From Puia dinghuensis (GTDB lineage Bacteria; Bacteroidota; Bacteroidia; Chitinophagales; Chitinophagaceae), in NCBI RefSeq assembly GCF_014642875.1, contig NZ_BMJC01000004.1, forward strand, positions 234,070 to 298,069: 64,000 nt of DNA, in the 5' to 3' direction. The position numbers were made by a program, and so were the translations under genes. The first letter of the stretch is position 1; the number at the start of each line of letters is the position of its first letter. Below, one piece after another: positions 1 through 8,638 of the stretch. The notes under the pieces are model-generated. The model was not told where the DNA came from, made no database searches, and was given only the letters and a program-made list of their open reading frames with translations.

Positions 1-210
1 GTAGGATGGGCGATGATGGCCGTCCCGTATGCCAGCAAGCCAGTGCCCGCCCATCGCGTTGTCAACCGCAACGGACTCCTCAGCGGCAGGCATCATTTTA
101 ATCCACCGGAGAAAATGCAACAGCTGCTGGAAAAAGAAGGAGTAGCCGTCAAAGACAATACCGTCGTGGATTTCAAGCGCCTCTTCTGGGACCCTTCCAA
201 GGAGTTGTGA
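1..210 (+). CDS. Alkyltransferase-like (ATL/MGMT-family) DNA-binding protein, 3' part
   Basis: The first base is already inside the gene; the frame is open from position 1 (VGWAMMAV...) to TGA at 208-210, so only about 69 C-terminal residues are present. They match the helix-turn-helix/active-site region of the O6-alkylguanine-DNA alkyltransferase fold. The usual PCHRV active-site motif reads PAHRVVNRNG, with Ala in place of the alkyl-accepting Cys. By family knowledge such proteins are ATLs, which bind O6-alkylguanine and hand it to nucleotide excision repair without repairing it themselves. The stop abuts the stop of the converging minus-strand gene with no gap. The N-terminus and the true start lie outside the window. 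Confidence 0.85.
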   Translation, partial: VGWAMMAVPYASKPVPAHRVVNRNGLLSGRHHFNPPEKMQQLLEKEGVAVKDNTVVDFKRLFWDPSKEL

Positions 211-792
211 TCAATAATAAGGACTGATCATGATGTAAACAACCACCCCCGTCACCGCCACATAGAACCACAGCGGCCAGGTGATGCGGGCCAGGCGGCG
301 GTGCTTGTCAAACTTCTGCTGGTAGGCCCGCTGCATCGTAAACAGCACAAAGGGAATGATGACGGCCGACAGGATGATGTGGGAGGAAAGAACAACATAA
401 TAGACATAGCGTAAGGGTCCGGCCTGCGCCTTTTCCGCATCGCTAAGCAGTCCATCATGGTTGAGGTCGCCAAACCGCGTGGATGGGTTGGTGGCGTGGT
501 AGATGACATAGGAGACGAGAAAGATGCTGCTAAGAATGACGGCTGTCCAGTTGGCGCGCCGGTGCGCCGTCACCTGTTTGTTCTTGATAAAATAAAGGCT
601 GGCCAGCAGCAGGATAGCCGTGGTCGAATTGAGGATCGCATGGAATAAGGGCAGCGACCGGGTGTTGAAACCCAGGTCAATTTTGGCCTGCGGACCCATT
701 ATCAGGAATGCGACGGCGGCAGGGATAGCTATCGACACGATGATAATGGCCTTTGTATAACTCTTATGCTGAAGCGGCATATTCTCGTTCAT
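211..792 (-). CDS. DUF420 membrane protein, cytochrome oxidase-associated
   Basis: 193-residue multi-spanning membrane protein of the DUF420 family, which includes CtaM-like factors needed for aa3 oxidase maturation. Hydrophobic segments lie near residues 14-35, 47-64, 80-97, 130-155 and 170-190; conserved-looking histidines occur in the membrane-proximal parts (LPLFHAILN, SYVIYHATN, SSHIILS). It is the last gene of the respiratory run, starting 3 bp after the SCO gene, so translational coupling is likely. A role in oxidase assembly is inferred from context and family; no catalytic residues are known to me. It converges on the ATL gene. Confidence 0.8.
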   Translation of the reverse strand: MNENMPLQHKSYTKAIIIVSIAIPAAVAFLIMGPQAKIDLGFNTRSLPLFHAILNSTTAILLLASLYFIKNKQVTAHRRANWTAVILSSIFLVSYVIYHATNPSTRFGDLNHDGLLSDAEKAQAGPLRYVYYVVLSSHIILSAVIIPFVLFTMQRAYQQKFDKHRRLARITWPLWFYVAVTGVVVYIMISPYY

Positions 793-795
793 AAC

Positions 796-1602
796 TTATG
801 CTTGTGGTAATTTTTTCGGTTTCCTGCTGAAATAAACGACACCCACGATGGTGACCAGGAAGATCAGCCCGATGGGCACCAGCATGGGTTTCAACTCGTC
901 AAAGACGGTGGACTTTCTTTTCTTGTCCTTCTCCAGCATGAGAAAGACGATGTCATCCCCCAATTTGGCCATCGCTGCTGTATCTGTACCATGATAGTAT
1001 CCACGGATGACTCTGTCCTTATCGAGCAGGGCGACGTAATCGGTGTGTACAAAATTAGAGTCGACGCTGACGCTATCCTGCAACCCAAGTTTCAGCTCGT
1101 TCAGCGCGAAATCATAGATCGTCTTTTTGGGTCCGGTGAGCATCCACCATACCTCCGGGTTGACTCCATAGTGATCGGCATATTTCTTCAGCACAGGCGG
1201 AGAGTCATGCGCCGGATCTACCGTGAGAGAAATGAATTTTACAAAGGTAGTATCGACGCGTTTGGAATAGTCCTTTAGCTTTAACGCGTCTTGCAGATGC
1301 CGCATGTTGCGCGTGAGGATGGGGCAGATGCTGGCGCAATGAGTGAAAAAGAAGTCGATGATGATGACCTTTCCCTTCAGAGAGTCGAGGGAGACGGTGT
1401 CGCCCAATTGGTTCTGCAATTGGAGGTTGGCGACCTTGTGCCAGATGGTGTCGCTGATCTCCTTACCATCTTTCATCCGGGTGACGACAGAGTCGGGGAA
1501 ATAATGACCGGGCATCGCTACGCCATATTGTTTGGCCACCATATAAAAACCGAGGGGGACTACCACCGCGATAAAGACGGCCAGCCAGCCTTTCTTGTTC
1601 AT
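796..1602 (-). CDS. SCO1/SenC family copper chaperone
   Basis: 268-residue protein with an N-terminal membrane anchor (about residues 5-24), a thioredoxin-like SCO domain and a second, C-terminal transmembrane segment (about 240-260). The copper site is visible: CASIC (the CxxxC motif) followed by the distal His in FVHTDY. SCO proteins deliver copper to the CuA site of cytochrome oxidase subunit II, and the oxidase genes lie directly upstream on the same strand. The C-terminal transmembrane segment is an extra relative to single-anchor SCO proteins; it would place both ends at the membrane with the copper domain in the periplasm. Confidence 0.88.
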   Translation of the reverse strand: MNKKGWLAVFIAVVVPLGFYMVAKQYGVAMPGHYFPDSVVTRMKDGKEISDTIWHKVANLQLQNQLGDTVSLDSLKGKVIIIDFFFTHCASICPILTRNMRHLQDALKLKDYSKRVDTTFVKFISLTVDPAHDSPPVLKKYADHYGVNPEVWWMLTGPKKTIYDFALNELKLGLQDSVSVDSNFVHTDYVALLDKDRVIRGYYHGTDTAAMAKLGDDIVFLMLEKDKKRKSTVFDELKPMLVPIGLIFLVTIVGVVYFSRKPKKLPQA

Positions 1603-1664
1603 ATCACAAAATTAAAGAACCATCACCGATGGCGATGGTTCCTACAAAAATTATTTGCGTGCGC

Positions 1665-2114
1665 TTATTCTGGCGAACCGGGCTTCTTTGCGGGCTGGGT
1701 CGGGGCTTCTTCGCCGCCTGCGGGCGCCACCTTCGTATTATTCTGCTCGACATGGTAGCGATCATAGCGGTTACGCAGTTCCCGGTACGAATTGCCATCG
1801 GCGAGGAAGGCAATGGCAAACCAGATGAAAAGCATCGCCGGCACCGCGATGGTCATGATCAAATTCTTGACCTCATGACGCAGGTGCATAAACTCTGCAA
1901 TGATATAGAAAGCCTTGGCGCAAGTGAGGATCAGGTAGACACCATTCAGGACATATTTGGGCGGAAATCCCGTCTTCAGGTGGATGGTAGCCAGCGCCAG
2001 CTCAACAAGCGTGATCCCCAGCAGGATCCAGAAGGTACGCCAGATCGGCTTGGTATCGAAGGTGGCATGTGCGCTATCGCGGTTTACAGTGGTGGTATCG
2101 ACGTGGTTGGACAT
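1665..2114 (-). CDS. Cytochrome c oxidase subunit IV family protein
   Basis: 149 residues with three predicted transmembrane segments (about 27-45, 53-72 and 84-104), the topology of the small subunit IV of prokaryotic heme-copper oxidases. The sequence FMHLRHEVKN between helices 2 and 3 is typical of the family. The last 40 residues form a hydrophilic Pro/Ala/Glu-rich tail, probably disordered. It sits 21 bp downstream of the subunit III gene and 62 bp upstream of the SCO gene, within the oxidase run. Its role is structural stabilisation of the oxidase; it carries no cofactors. Confidence 0.85.
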   Translation of the reverse strand: MSNHVDTTTVNRDSAHATFDTKPIWRTFWILLGITLVELALATIHLKTGFPPKYVLNGVYLILTCAKAFYIIAEFMHLRHEVKNLIMTIAVPAMLFIWFAIAFLADGNSYRELRNRYDRYHVEQNNTKVAPAGGEEAPTQPAKKPGSPE

Positions 2115-2135
2115 ATAATAATTTTGTTTAGTGTT

Positions 2136-2810
2136 TTAGAGCAGATAGAAACAGGTGAACACGAATACCCAAACCAGGTCGACAAAGTGCCAGTATAGGC
2201 CGGCCTTCTCGATCATCAGGTAATGGCCTCTGCGGTCGAAGTCGCCACGCAGGGTCTTGATCAGCATGATGACGTTGATGCACACCCCGGAAAATACGTG
2301 GAAGCCATGGAAACCCGTGATAGTAAAAAAGAAATTGGTAAAGTTGGTAGAGGCTCTCGATCCGTTGACATTGAGGAAAGGATTCCGGCCCCACCAGGCG
2401 CCTTCGCCATGGAGATGGGTCCATTCCCAGGCCTGACAGCCGAGGAACATCAACCCGCCGATGATAGTCAGGACCATATAGAAGGCTACTTTCTTCCGGT
2501 TGCCCTCGTGGCCGGCGGCGACCGCCAACACCATGGTAACGGAAGACATGATCAGGATAAAGGTCATCAGGGACACAAACACCAGCGGGAGGTGCATTCC
2601 CCCCATCCCCGGGAAGGCACGAAACACTTCATTGGGGTCGGGCCAACTATTGCTGGAAAACCGGATAGTACCGTAGGAGATGAGAAAAGCACCAAAAGTA
2701 AAGGCATCGCTCATCAGAAAATACCACATCATCAGTTTCCCATACTCCACGTTGAAGGGGCTTTTTCCGCCACTCCACCATTTCTGTCCTGCCGGTATTG
2801 CTTGTGCCAT
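2136..2810 (-). CDS. Cytochrome c oxidase subunit III (second of two)
   Basis: 224-residue heme-copper oxidase subunit III with about five transmembrane helices. Family signatures are seen in FHGFHVFSG and, at the C-terminus, YWHFVDLVWVFVF. A loop of about 30 residues containing LHGEGAWWGRNPFLN lies before the last two helices. Subunit III binds no redox centres and supports proton uptake and stability of subunit I. Two subunit III paralogues occur back to back here, 44 bp apart; paired subunit III genes are common in Bacteroidota oxidase clusters. Confidence 0.9.
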   Translation of the reverse strand: MAQAIPAGQKWWSGGKSPFNVEYGKLMMWYFLMSDAFTFGAFLISYGTIRFSSNSWPDPNEVFRAFPGMGGMHLPLVFVSLMTFILIMSSVTMVLAVAAGHEGNRKKVAFYMVLTIIGGLMFLGCQAWEWTHLHGEGAWWGRNPFLNVNGSRASTNFTNFFFTITGFHGFHVFSGVCINVIMLIKTLRGDFDRRGHYLMIEKAGLYWHFVDLVWVFVFTCFYLL

Positions 2811-2854
2811 GTTGTTATTTTAGTTGGTTTGCAAATTTATTAAATACTGAATAC

Positions 2855-3418
2855 TTATTTTATCATCATAAAGAAAACGAACAGGTACAACCAGAGCAGG
2901 TCTACAAAATGCCAGTAGGTGCTCATTATTTCCACTGGCGTGCTGTTATAGCTGCGGACCCTGCTGCCGTAAGCCTTTCCCACCATGACTACGAGAGGGA
3001 TGATGCCACCCATCACGTGTGCGGCGTGCAGCCCCGCGATGATATATAGAAACTGTCCACCGCCGCTGCCGTGGAAAGTGATGCCCGAGTCCCATATTGA
3101 CCGGAAACCCACCCATTGCAACAGCACAAAGACGATTCCCAGCACGGCCGTCGTACTCATCAGGTTGCGGTAGCGCAGCATTTCCCTGTCCTTAAAAGCC
3201 TTTAGCGCCATCTGAATGGTAAGACTGCTGGTGAGGATCACCGCCGTCGAATACCAGAAGGCCCTCGGGATAAAGAAGCTGGTCCAACCCGGCTGGTCGC
3301 GCTTTACGACATAGGCGCTGGTCAGCCCGGCAAACATCATTATGATGCTTCCCAAACCCACCCATAACGTGAATTTATGGGGATGTATTTTCTTTCGTTG
3401 CTCGTTCACAATATCCAT
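2855..3418 (-). CDS. Cytochrome c oxidase subunit III (first of two)
   Basis: 187-residue subunit III paralogue with five predicted helices and the family endings LHAAHVMGG and YWHFVDLLWLYLF. It is shorter than the neighbouring paralogue and keeps only the core. Its ATG lies 7 nt beyond the 3' arm of a 13-bp perfect inverted repeat (3426-3466), in the untranslated gap after ctaB, so initiation could be affected by that stem. Transcribed with the rest of the oxidase genes. Confidence 0.88.
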   Translation of the reverse strand: MDIVNEQRKKIHPHKFTLWVGLGSIIMMFAGLTSAYVVKRDQPGWTSFFIPRAFWYSTAVILTSSLTIQMALKAFKDREMLRYRNLMSTTAVLGIVFVLLQWVGFRSIWDSGITFHGSGGGQFLYIIAGLHAAHVMGGIIPLVVMVGKAYGSRVRSYNSTPVEIMSTYWHFVDLLWLYLFVFFMMIK

Positions 3419-3425
3419 AGTTACA

Positions 3426-3466
3426 TGCTGGAAATGCGTTTTAGGAAAAATAGCGCATTTCCAGCA
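3426..3466 (-). repeat. 13-bp perfect inverted repeat upstream of coxIII
   Basis: TGCTGGAAATGCG at 3426-3438 is exactly reverse-complemented at 3454-3466, with a 15-nt A/T-rich loop. It lies between ctaB and the first subunit III gene. In the transcript (minus strand) it would fold into a 13-bp stem ending 7 nt before the ATG. It is not followed by a U tract, so it does not look like an intrinsic terminator; a processing or stability element that sets oxidase subunit ratios is one possibility. Confidence 0.6.
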
Positions 3467-3480
3467 AAGCGCTAAAGTCT

Positions 3481-3510
3481 GTCCTTCGGACGATCCGCCT
3501 CGGGCGGATC
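3481..3510 (-). repeat. 3'-end tandem mini-hairpin element (copy A) after ctaB
   Basis: Two adjoining hairpins: GTCC-TTC-GGAC (3481-3491) and GATCCGCC-TCG-GGCGGATC (3492-3510). They lie 3 bp past the ctaB stop codon. The same architecture, including the preceding GTCTG and the CGAT junction, recurs at 23340-23384 after the aspartyl protease gene. Confidence 0.6.
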
Positions 3511-3513
3511 AGG

Positions 3514-4443
3514 TCAGGCGGTTTTATTCGCCAGCAGCGACAACAACACTACAGGCAGATAGATATAGCTGCTGAACATTACCCGTCTCGCTGCCTTCAC
3601 CGTCATTTCCCTGTACAGCCGTACACACTGTCCCACCATCGCCAGGTTGGCCAGCATTACAATCACCAGACTTACGATTCCACTCATCCCGCCGCCGTTG
3701 GGTCCGCCCACAAAATATGGCAGCACACCTACGGGCACCAGCAAGAGCGAATAGATGATGGCCTGGATGGCGGAATATTTCGTTGGTCCCTGGTCGGAGG
3801 GCAACAGTTTGAATCCTGCGGTCGAATAGTCCTTGTGCGCAATCCAGGCAATGGCCCAGAAATGGGGGAATTGCCAGAAGAACTGCAACGCAAACAACAC
3901 CCAGCCACCGATGGAGAGGTCGTCATTGCCCGCTGCCCAGCCGATGAGACAGGGCAGGCTTCCGGGTATGGCGCCTACCAGCACGGAGATGGAGCTTACC
4001 TTCTTCAATGGCGTATAGATAAACGCGTAGACGAAGAGGCTAAAAGCTGCCAGGGCTGCCGCGAGAAAGTTGAAATTCAACCAGAGGATAAGGACACCCC
4101 CGATACCTGACAGCACGGCAAAGGTCGAGGCTTCCTGTACACTCATCCGGCCTGCCGCAACGGGGCGGTTAGCCGTCCGCTTCATCAGGGCATCGGTATC
4201 TTTCTCCACGATCTGATTGATCGTATTGGCGCTGCCGGTCACCAGCATGCCGCCCAGGAAGAACAGGCCGATCTGAGCCCAGTCATATTCCTTTATTTTC
4301 GGCGCCAGCAAATAGCTGATCAGGGCGGAGAACACAACCATGAAGCTTAGGTTGAACTTGATCAGCAGTCTGTAGTCCTGCAATTTGCCGGCAAATTTTA
4401 AAGAACTTGGTTGCTTCACGGTCACGCTGATCTTTTTTATCAA
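3514..4443 (-). CDS. ctaB: Protoheme IX farnesyltransferase (heme O synthase)
   Basis: 309-residue UbiA-family polyprenyltransferase that attaches a farnesyl group to heme b, the first step towards the heme A of the aa3 oxidase. The Asp-rich prenyl-diphosphate motif is seen as NQIVEKDTDALMKRT, and a second conserved loop as IAHKDYSTAGFKLLP. About nine membrane helices. The ATG overlaps the ctaD stop by 4 bp (ATGA type), implying translational coupling with oxidase subunit I. No heme A synthase (ctaA) is seen in the window. Confidence 0.92.
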   Translation of the reverse strand: MIKKISVTVKQPSSLKFAGKLQDYRLLIKFNLSFMVVFSALISYLLAPKIKEYDWAQIGLFFLGGMLVTGSANTINQIVEKDTDALMKRTANRPVAAGRMSVQEASTFAVLSGIGGVLILWLNFNFLAAALAAFSLFVYAFIYTPLKKVSSISVLVGAIPGSLPCLIGWAAGNDDLSIGGWVLFALQFFWQFPHFWAIAWIAHKDYSTAGFKLLPSDQGPTKYSAIQAIIYSLLLVPVGVLPYFVGGPNGGGMSGIVSLVIVMLANLAMVGQCVRLYREMTVKAARRVMFSSYIYLPVVLLSLLANKTA

Positions 4444-6266
4444 TGCGCGCTCTCATTTGGTCCCAGTGGTTCGGTCTGGGGGATGAAATCCCTGCCGTCC
4501 TTCGCATAATCATAAGGCCAGCGATGAACTTCGGGAATATCGCCAGGCCAGTTGCCATGACCAGGCCGGATGGGCGCGGTCCATTCGAGGGTCGTAGCGC
4601 CCCAGGGATTCCTGGTCATCACTCGCCGACCCTTGAAGATGGAGTAGAAGAAGTTGAAGACGAACAGCAGCTGTACTGCAAACGTGATCATGGCCACCGT
4701 CGAGATAAACCGGTTCAGACCACCGAATTGGTTGAAGGACAACCATTGCGAATAGTCGAAATAGCGACGCGGCATCCCGGCCAACCCTTCATAGTGCATC
4801 GGCCAGAAGATGAGGTAGGCTCCCACCAGCGTTACCCAGAAATGGATATATGACAACGTATTATTCATATACCGGCCATACATCTTCGGGAACCAGTGAT
4901 AGATACCCGCGAACATCCCCAGGATACCCGAAACCCCCATTACGATGTGGAAGTGCGCAATGACGAACATAGTATCGTGCAGCTGGATATCCAGCGTCGA
5001 GTTACCGAGGAAGATACCCGTGAGACCACCGGAGATGAACGTGCTCACAAAGCCTATGGCGAAGAGCATGGCCGGGGTGAACCGGATATTGCCGCGCCAG
5101 AGTGTCGTCAGCCAGTTGAACACCTTGATGGCCGATGGGACGGCGATGAGCAGGGTGAGCAATACGAATATCGAACCCAGGAACGGGTTGAGGCCCGTGA
5201 CGAACATATGGTGTGCCCATACCAGGAAGGCGAGGATGGCGATAGCAAACAGCGAACCGACCATGGCCATATAGCCAAAGATGGGTTTGCGGGCGTTGAC
5301 GGACATCACTTCGGAGACCAGACCCATGGCAGGGAGGATGATAATGTATACTTCAGGGTGACCGAGGAACCAGAAAAGGTGCTGGTAGAGAATCGCGCTA
5401 CCGCCTTCGTTGGGCAGGGCCTTATTGGTCTCGGTGAGGAAGATATCGGAGAGATAGAAGCTTGTTCCGGCATGGCGGTCGAACAACAGCAGGATAAAGC
5501 CGGAGAGCAATACGGGGAAGGACAGGACCCCCAGTACGGCGGTGAATAACAGCGCCCAGATGGTGAGCGGCATCCGCGTCATACTCATCCCCTTCGTACG
5601 CATATTGAGGACGGTGGAGATATAGTTTAAGCCGCCGAGCAGGGAGGAGATGACAAACATGGCCATCGAAATGATCCATAGATCCATACCTGTTTTCGAC
5701 CCCTCGGAGGCGTCGCCAAGGGCGCTTAAGGGTGGGTAGGAAGTCCAACCACCGCTGGCAGGGCCGGTAGCGATAAACAACGAAGAGAGCATTACAACGC
5801 TGGCACCGAGGAAGAACCAGTAAGACAACATATTCAGGAAGGGTGACGCCATATCCCGCGCCCCGATCTGCAGGGGAATAAGGAAGTTGGCGAAAGTTCC
5901 GCTCAAGCCGCCGGTCAACACGAAGAACACCAGGATGGTACCGTGCATGGTCACCAGGGCGTAGTAGAACTCGGGCTGGATCTGTCCCCCCTTGGCCCAT
6001 TTGCTGCCCAGGATGTCTTCGAGGAATTGGAAGTGAGCGTCCGGGTAACCCAGTTGGAGCCGGAACAGCACGGACATCAACCCGCCGATGATGGCCCAGA
6101 TCATCCCCGTGATGAGGAATTGCTTGGAGATCATCTTATGGTCCTGGCTGAACACATATTTCGTGATAAACGTCTCCTTGTGGTGATGTACGCCATGCTC
6201 GTCGTGATGAACCTCGTGTACCGTCTGCACCTCAGGATGTCCGTGTAATGTTGCTTCGTTGCTCAT
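4440..6266 (-). CDS. ctaD: Cytochrome c oxidase subunit I (aa3-type)
   Basis: 608-residue heme-copper oxidase catalytic subunit with 12 predicted helices. Active-site residues are recognisable: GHPEVY (CuB His cross-linked to Tyr), WAHHMF (two CuB His) and AHFHIVMG (His ligands of hemes a3 and a). It reduces O2 to water and pumps protons across the cytoplasmic membrane. Odd feature: a roughly 30-residue N-terminal extension contains eight histidines spread over HGHPE, VHEVHHDEHG and VHHHKE, before the first helix. Overlaps ctaB by 4 bp and follows ctaC by 28 bp. Confidence 0.95.
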   Translation of the reverse strand: MSNEATLHGHPEVQTVHEVHHDEHGVHHHKETFITKYVFSQDHKMISKQFLITGMIWAIIGGLMSVLFRLQLGYPDAHFQFLEDILGSKWAKGGQIQPEFYYALVTMHGTILVFFVLTGGLSGTFANFLIPLQIGARDMASPFLNMLSYWFFLGASVVMLSSLFIATGPASGGWTSYPPLSALGDASEGSKTGMDLWIISMAMFVISSLLGGLNYISTVLNMRTKGMSMTRMPLTIWALLFTAVLGVLSFPVLLSGFILLLFDRHAGTSFYLSDIFLTETNKALPNEGGSAILYQHLFWFLGHPEVYIIILPAMGLVSEVMSVNARKPIFGYMAMVGSLFAIAILAFLVWAHHMFVTGLNPFLGSIFVLLTLLIAVPSAIKVFNWLTTLWRGNIRFTPAMLFAIGFVSTFISGGLTGIFLGNSTLDIQLHDTMFVIAHFHIVMGVSGILGMFAGIYHWFPKMYGRYMNNTLSYIHFWVTLVGAYLIFWPMHYEGLAGMPRRYFDYSQWLSFNQFGGLNRFISTVAMITFAVQLLFVFNFFYSIFKGRRVMTRNPWGATTLEWTAPIRPGHGNWPGDIPEVHRWPYDYAKDGRDFIPQTEPLGPNESAH

Positions 6267-6294
6267 TGAGAGTATTTTTTGTGCGAATCGAATT

Positions 6295-7359
6295 TTAGTT
6301 TTTTGCCGTGGTCTTTGTCGAGTCTGCTACTGGTCCGGCGGCAGGGGCAGCGGGAGCGGCAGGAGCCTTATCCTGCATCACCATTGCATAGTTGGGCTTC
6401 TGCTTGGCCAGCCAGAGATGATACTCTTCATTTGTTACCACGGTGATGACCCCGCGCATGGTATAGTGACCTTTCCCGCACATCTGGTCGCAGGAGATCT
6501 CGTATACGAAGTCGGGGTTATTGAGCTTCTTCTTCATTTCCTCGGTGGTAAACTTGGGCGTGAACCACAACGTCGTCGGCGTGCCGGGTACGGCGTCCAT
6601 CTTCTGACGGAAGTACGCAAGACCTACGTCATGGATAACATCGCGGGAGCCGATGATCAGCTTCACCGGGCGGTTGACCACGCAATACATTTCATTGTTG
6701 ACAACGACGTCGTCGTGAGCGGCGGCGTCATCCCAGATGAGACCCAATTGGTTGTTGTCCTTATCGCTGATGTTCTGATAGTATTTCTTGCCAAACACCT
6801 GGTCGTGTCCCGGATAGCGGAAGATCCAGCCGAACTGTTTGCCGGTGACCTCTATCTGCAAAGCATCCTGGGGTGCATCGCCGGTGATGCGGAACCAATA
6901 GAAAAGGCCAAAACCGACCAGGACGGTGAGGGCGATGGCAGGCACCACCGTCCAGATGACTTCCAGGCGGTTGTCATGCGGGAAGTAATGCGCTTTCCTC
7001 TTCTCTGAATACTGGTATTTGTAGGCAAACCAGAAAAGCAGAACCTGAGTGATGACAAACACGACACCTGTGATGGCGATGGTGATGTAGAGCATCTTGT
7101 CGATCTCTTCCCCGTGCTTGGAAGCGGATTCTCCGAGGATCCTTCCTTTGAACAATTCGTTGCACCAGTAAACTCCGATGAGGCCCAGTACAAGGAAAAC
7201 GATCATGAGGAAACCGTTGATGCGGTTATGCTGCTCGAAATTCTTCTTTTCCCCCCTTATTACACCTACATACTCACTTGCTTTTGCAATCTGAAAGGTG
7301 ATCAGGAAGCCAAACAACAGGATCAGTAACAGAAAAAAAGTTGACATGATAGAAAACAA
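6295..7359 (-). CDS. ctaC: Cytochrome c oxidase subunit II (CuA)
   Basis: 354-residue subunit II. It has an N-terminal hydrophobic segment, two further transmembrane helices (about 50-70 and 92-115) and a periplasmic cupredoxin domain. CuA ligands are visible: the His in DVIHDVGL and CDQMCGKGHYTM (Cys, Cys, His, Met). The residue usually Glu in CxE is Gln here. There is no C-terminal CxxCH, so this is an aa3 rather than a caa3 enzyme and needs a separate cytochrome donor. The Ala/Pro-rich C-terminus (residues 325-354) looks like a disordered tail. It starts 3 bp after the actF stop, linking the oxidase to the alternative complex III genes. Confidence 0.94.
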   Translation of the reverse strand: MFSIMSTFFLLLILLFGFLITFQIAKASEYVGVIRGEKKNFEQHNRINGFLMIVFLVLGLIGVYWCNELFKGRILGESASKHGEEIDKMLYITIAITGVVFVITQVLLFWFAYKYQYSEKRKAHYFPHDNRLEVIWTVVPAIALTVLVGFGLFYWFRITGDAPQDALQIEVTGKQFGWIFRYPGHDQVFGKKYYQNISDKDNNQLGLIWDDAAAHDDVVVNNEMYCVVNRPVKLIIGSRDVIHDVGLAYFRQKMDAVPGTPTTLWFTPKFTTEEMKKKLNNPDFVYEISCDQMCGKGHYTMRGVITVVTNEEYHLWLAKQKPNYAMVMQDKAPAAPAAPAAGPVADSTKTTAKN

Positions 7360-7362
7360 GTT

Positions 7363-8589
7363 TTAAGTATGATGGATAATACTTTCTTTCAGGAAAGGAT
7401 GGTTTTTTGCCAACAGGGGATACTTGCTAAGGACCCTTGCGGTCTGCCACATGATCAATCCCACGAAGCCCAGCGCGATGCCGAAGTCGAAGAGGTTCAG
7501 GGGCACCCGGTCGGGCGAGATACGAGGACTCGGGAAGACCATCTGGAAAAAATCCAGCCAGTGACCGAATATCAAAAGTACGGACATAAAAGTTACCGTG
7601 CCCCAGTTGCGCTTAGAGCTCCGTTTCATGAAGATGAGCAGGGGGCATATGAAATTGATTATCAGGTTTAAATAGAAAACGCCGACATAGGCCCCATCGA
7701 GGCGGGGTTTGAAATATACCGTCTCTTCGGAGATGTTCGCATACCAGATGAGCATAAACTGGTCGAACCAGATGTAAGTCCAGAAGATGGAGAAGGCGAA
7801 CATGAACTTTCCGAGGTCGTGGAGGTGCTCTTCGTTAACATATTCCAGGTAGCCCTGGTTCTTGAAGTAAATGACGAAGATGGTGAGCAATGCGCAGCCC
7901 GACACGAATGTACTGGCAAACGTATACCAGCTATACATGGTGGAGAACCAGTGGGCATTGAGGCTCATCAACCAGAGCCAGGGAGTCACGGAGGCGACGG
8001 TAAGGCCGAACCAGACGATATACAGTGCCGTCCATACTGTGTTCTTAAAGATATATTTCTTTCCTTCGGCGACGGTGAGCGGGGTGTCGTCGATGCTGCG
8101 GGACAACTGGCGTATCTTCCAGCCCAGGAATGACCAGAGGAAGATGGTCAGTACCGTCCAGATCATAAAGAAGGGCACGCTGAGGAAACCTTTTTTTCCA
8201 TTAAGAGCGGGGTCTTTTGCGACGGCGTCCCTATCCAGCCATTCATAGATAGCCGTCTTACCACCGAACACGATGCAAAGCAGGATTACGAAGGTGATGA
8301 ATCCGATGGGGATCACGGAAGCGGCGATGGCCTCGGATACCCGGCGGAACGTCATTTGAAAGCCGCCCATCGCCAGGGAAACGGCGGCAATGAAGAACAT
8401 GACCGCGTTGACAAGCAGCAGGAAGTAGACGCTGTTCTGCAGCAGAGCGGCCCAGAAACGGACGCCCTGGTCATGACCGCCGTACATTATGAAACCGATG
8501 ATCAGGGACAGCACGCCTACGGCCATCAATCCTATTGACCACTGCTTATATCGGACGGGGGTTACAAAATGTTCTTTAATGGATGACAT
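7363..8589 (-). CDS. actF: Alternative complex III membrane subunit ActF
   Basis: 408-residue polytopic membrane protein with about ten helices, the sixth subunit of the quinol:cytochrome c/electron-acceptor oxidoreductase that replaces bc1 in many Bacteroidota. It is related to the NrfD-type ActC but shorter; both are thought to form the membrane quinone-side platform. The hydrophilic loop KDPALNGKKGF lies between helices 3 and 4. Position between actE and ctaC, with gaps of 49 and 3 bp, supports co-production with the oxidase, consistent with the known ACIII-aa3 supercomplex of flavobacteria. Confidence 0.9.
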   Translation of the reverse strand: MSSIKEHFVTPVRYKQWSIGLMAVGVLSLIIGFIMYGGHDQGVRFWAALLQNSVYFLLLVNAVMFFIAAVSLAMGGFQMTFRRVSEAIAASVIPIGFITFVILLCIVFGGKTAIYEWLDRDAVAKDPALNGKKGFLSVPFFMIWTVLTIFLWSFLGWKIRQLSRSIDDTPLTVAEGKKYIFKNTVWTALYIVWFGLTVASVTPWLWLMSLNAHWFSTMYSWYTFASTFVSGCALLTIFVIYFKNQGYLEYVNEEHLHDLGKFMFAFSIFWTYIWFDQFMLIWYANISEETVYFKPRLDGAYVGVFYLNLIINFICPLLIFMKRSSKRNWGTVTFMSVLLIFGHWLDFFQMVFPSPRISPDRVPLNLFDFGIALGFVGLIMWQTARVLSKYPLLAKNHPFLKESIIHHT

Positions 8590-8638
8590 TCAACAAAATT
8601 TAATGTATTCGTTAATCCTTTTTCTTCTCGGGTTCGGG

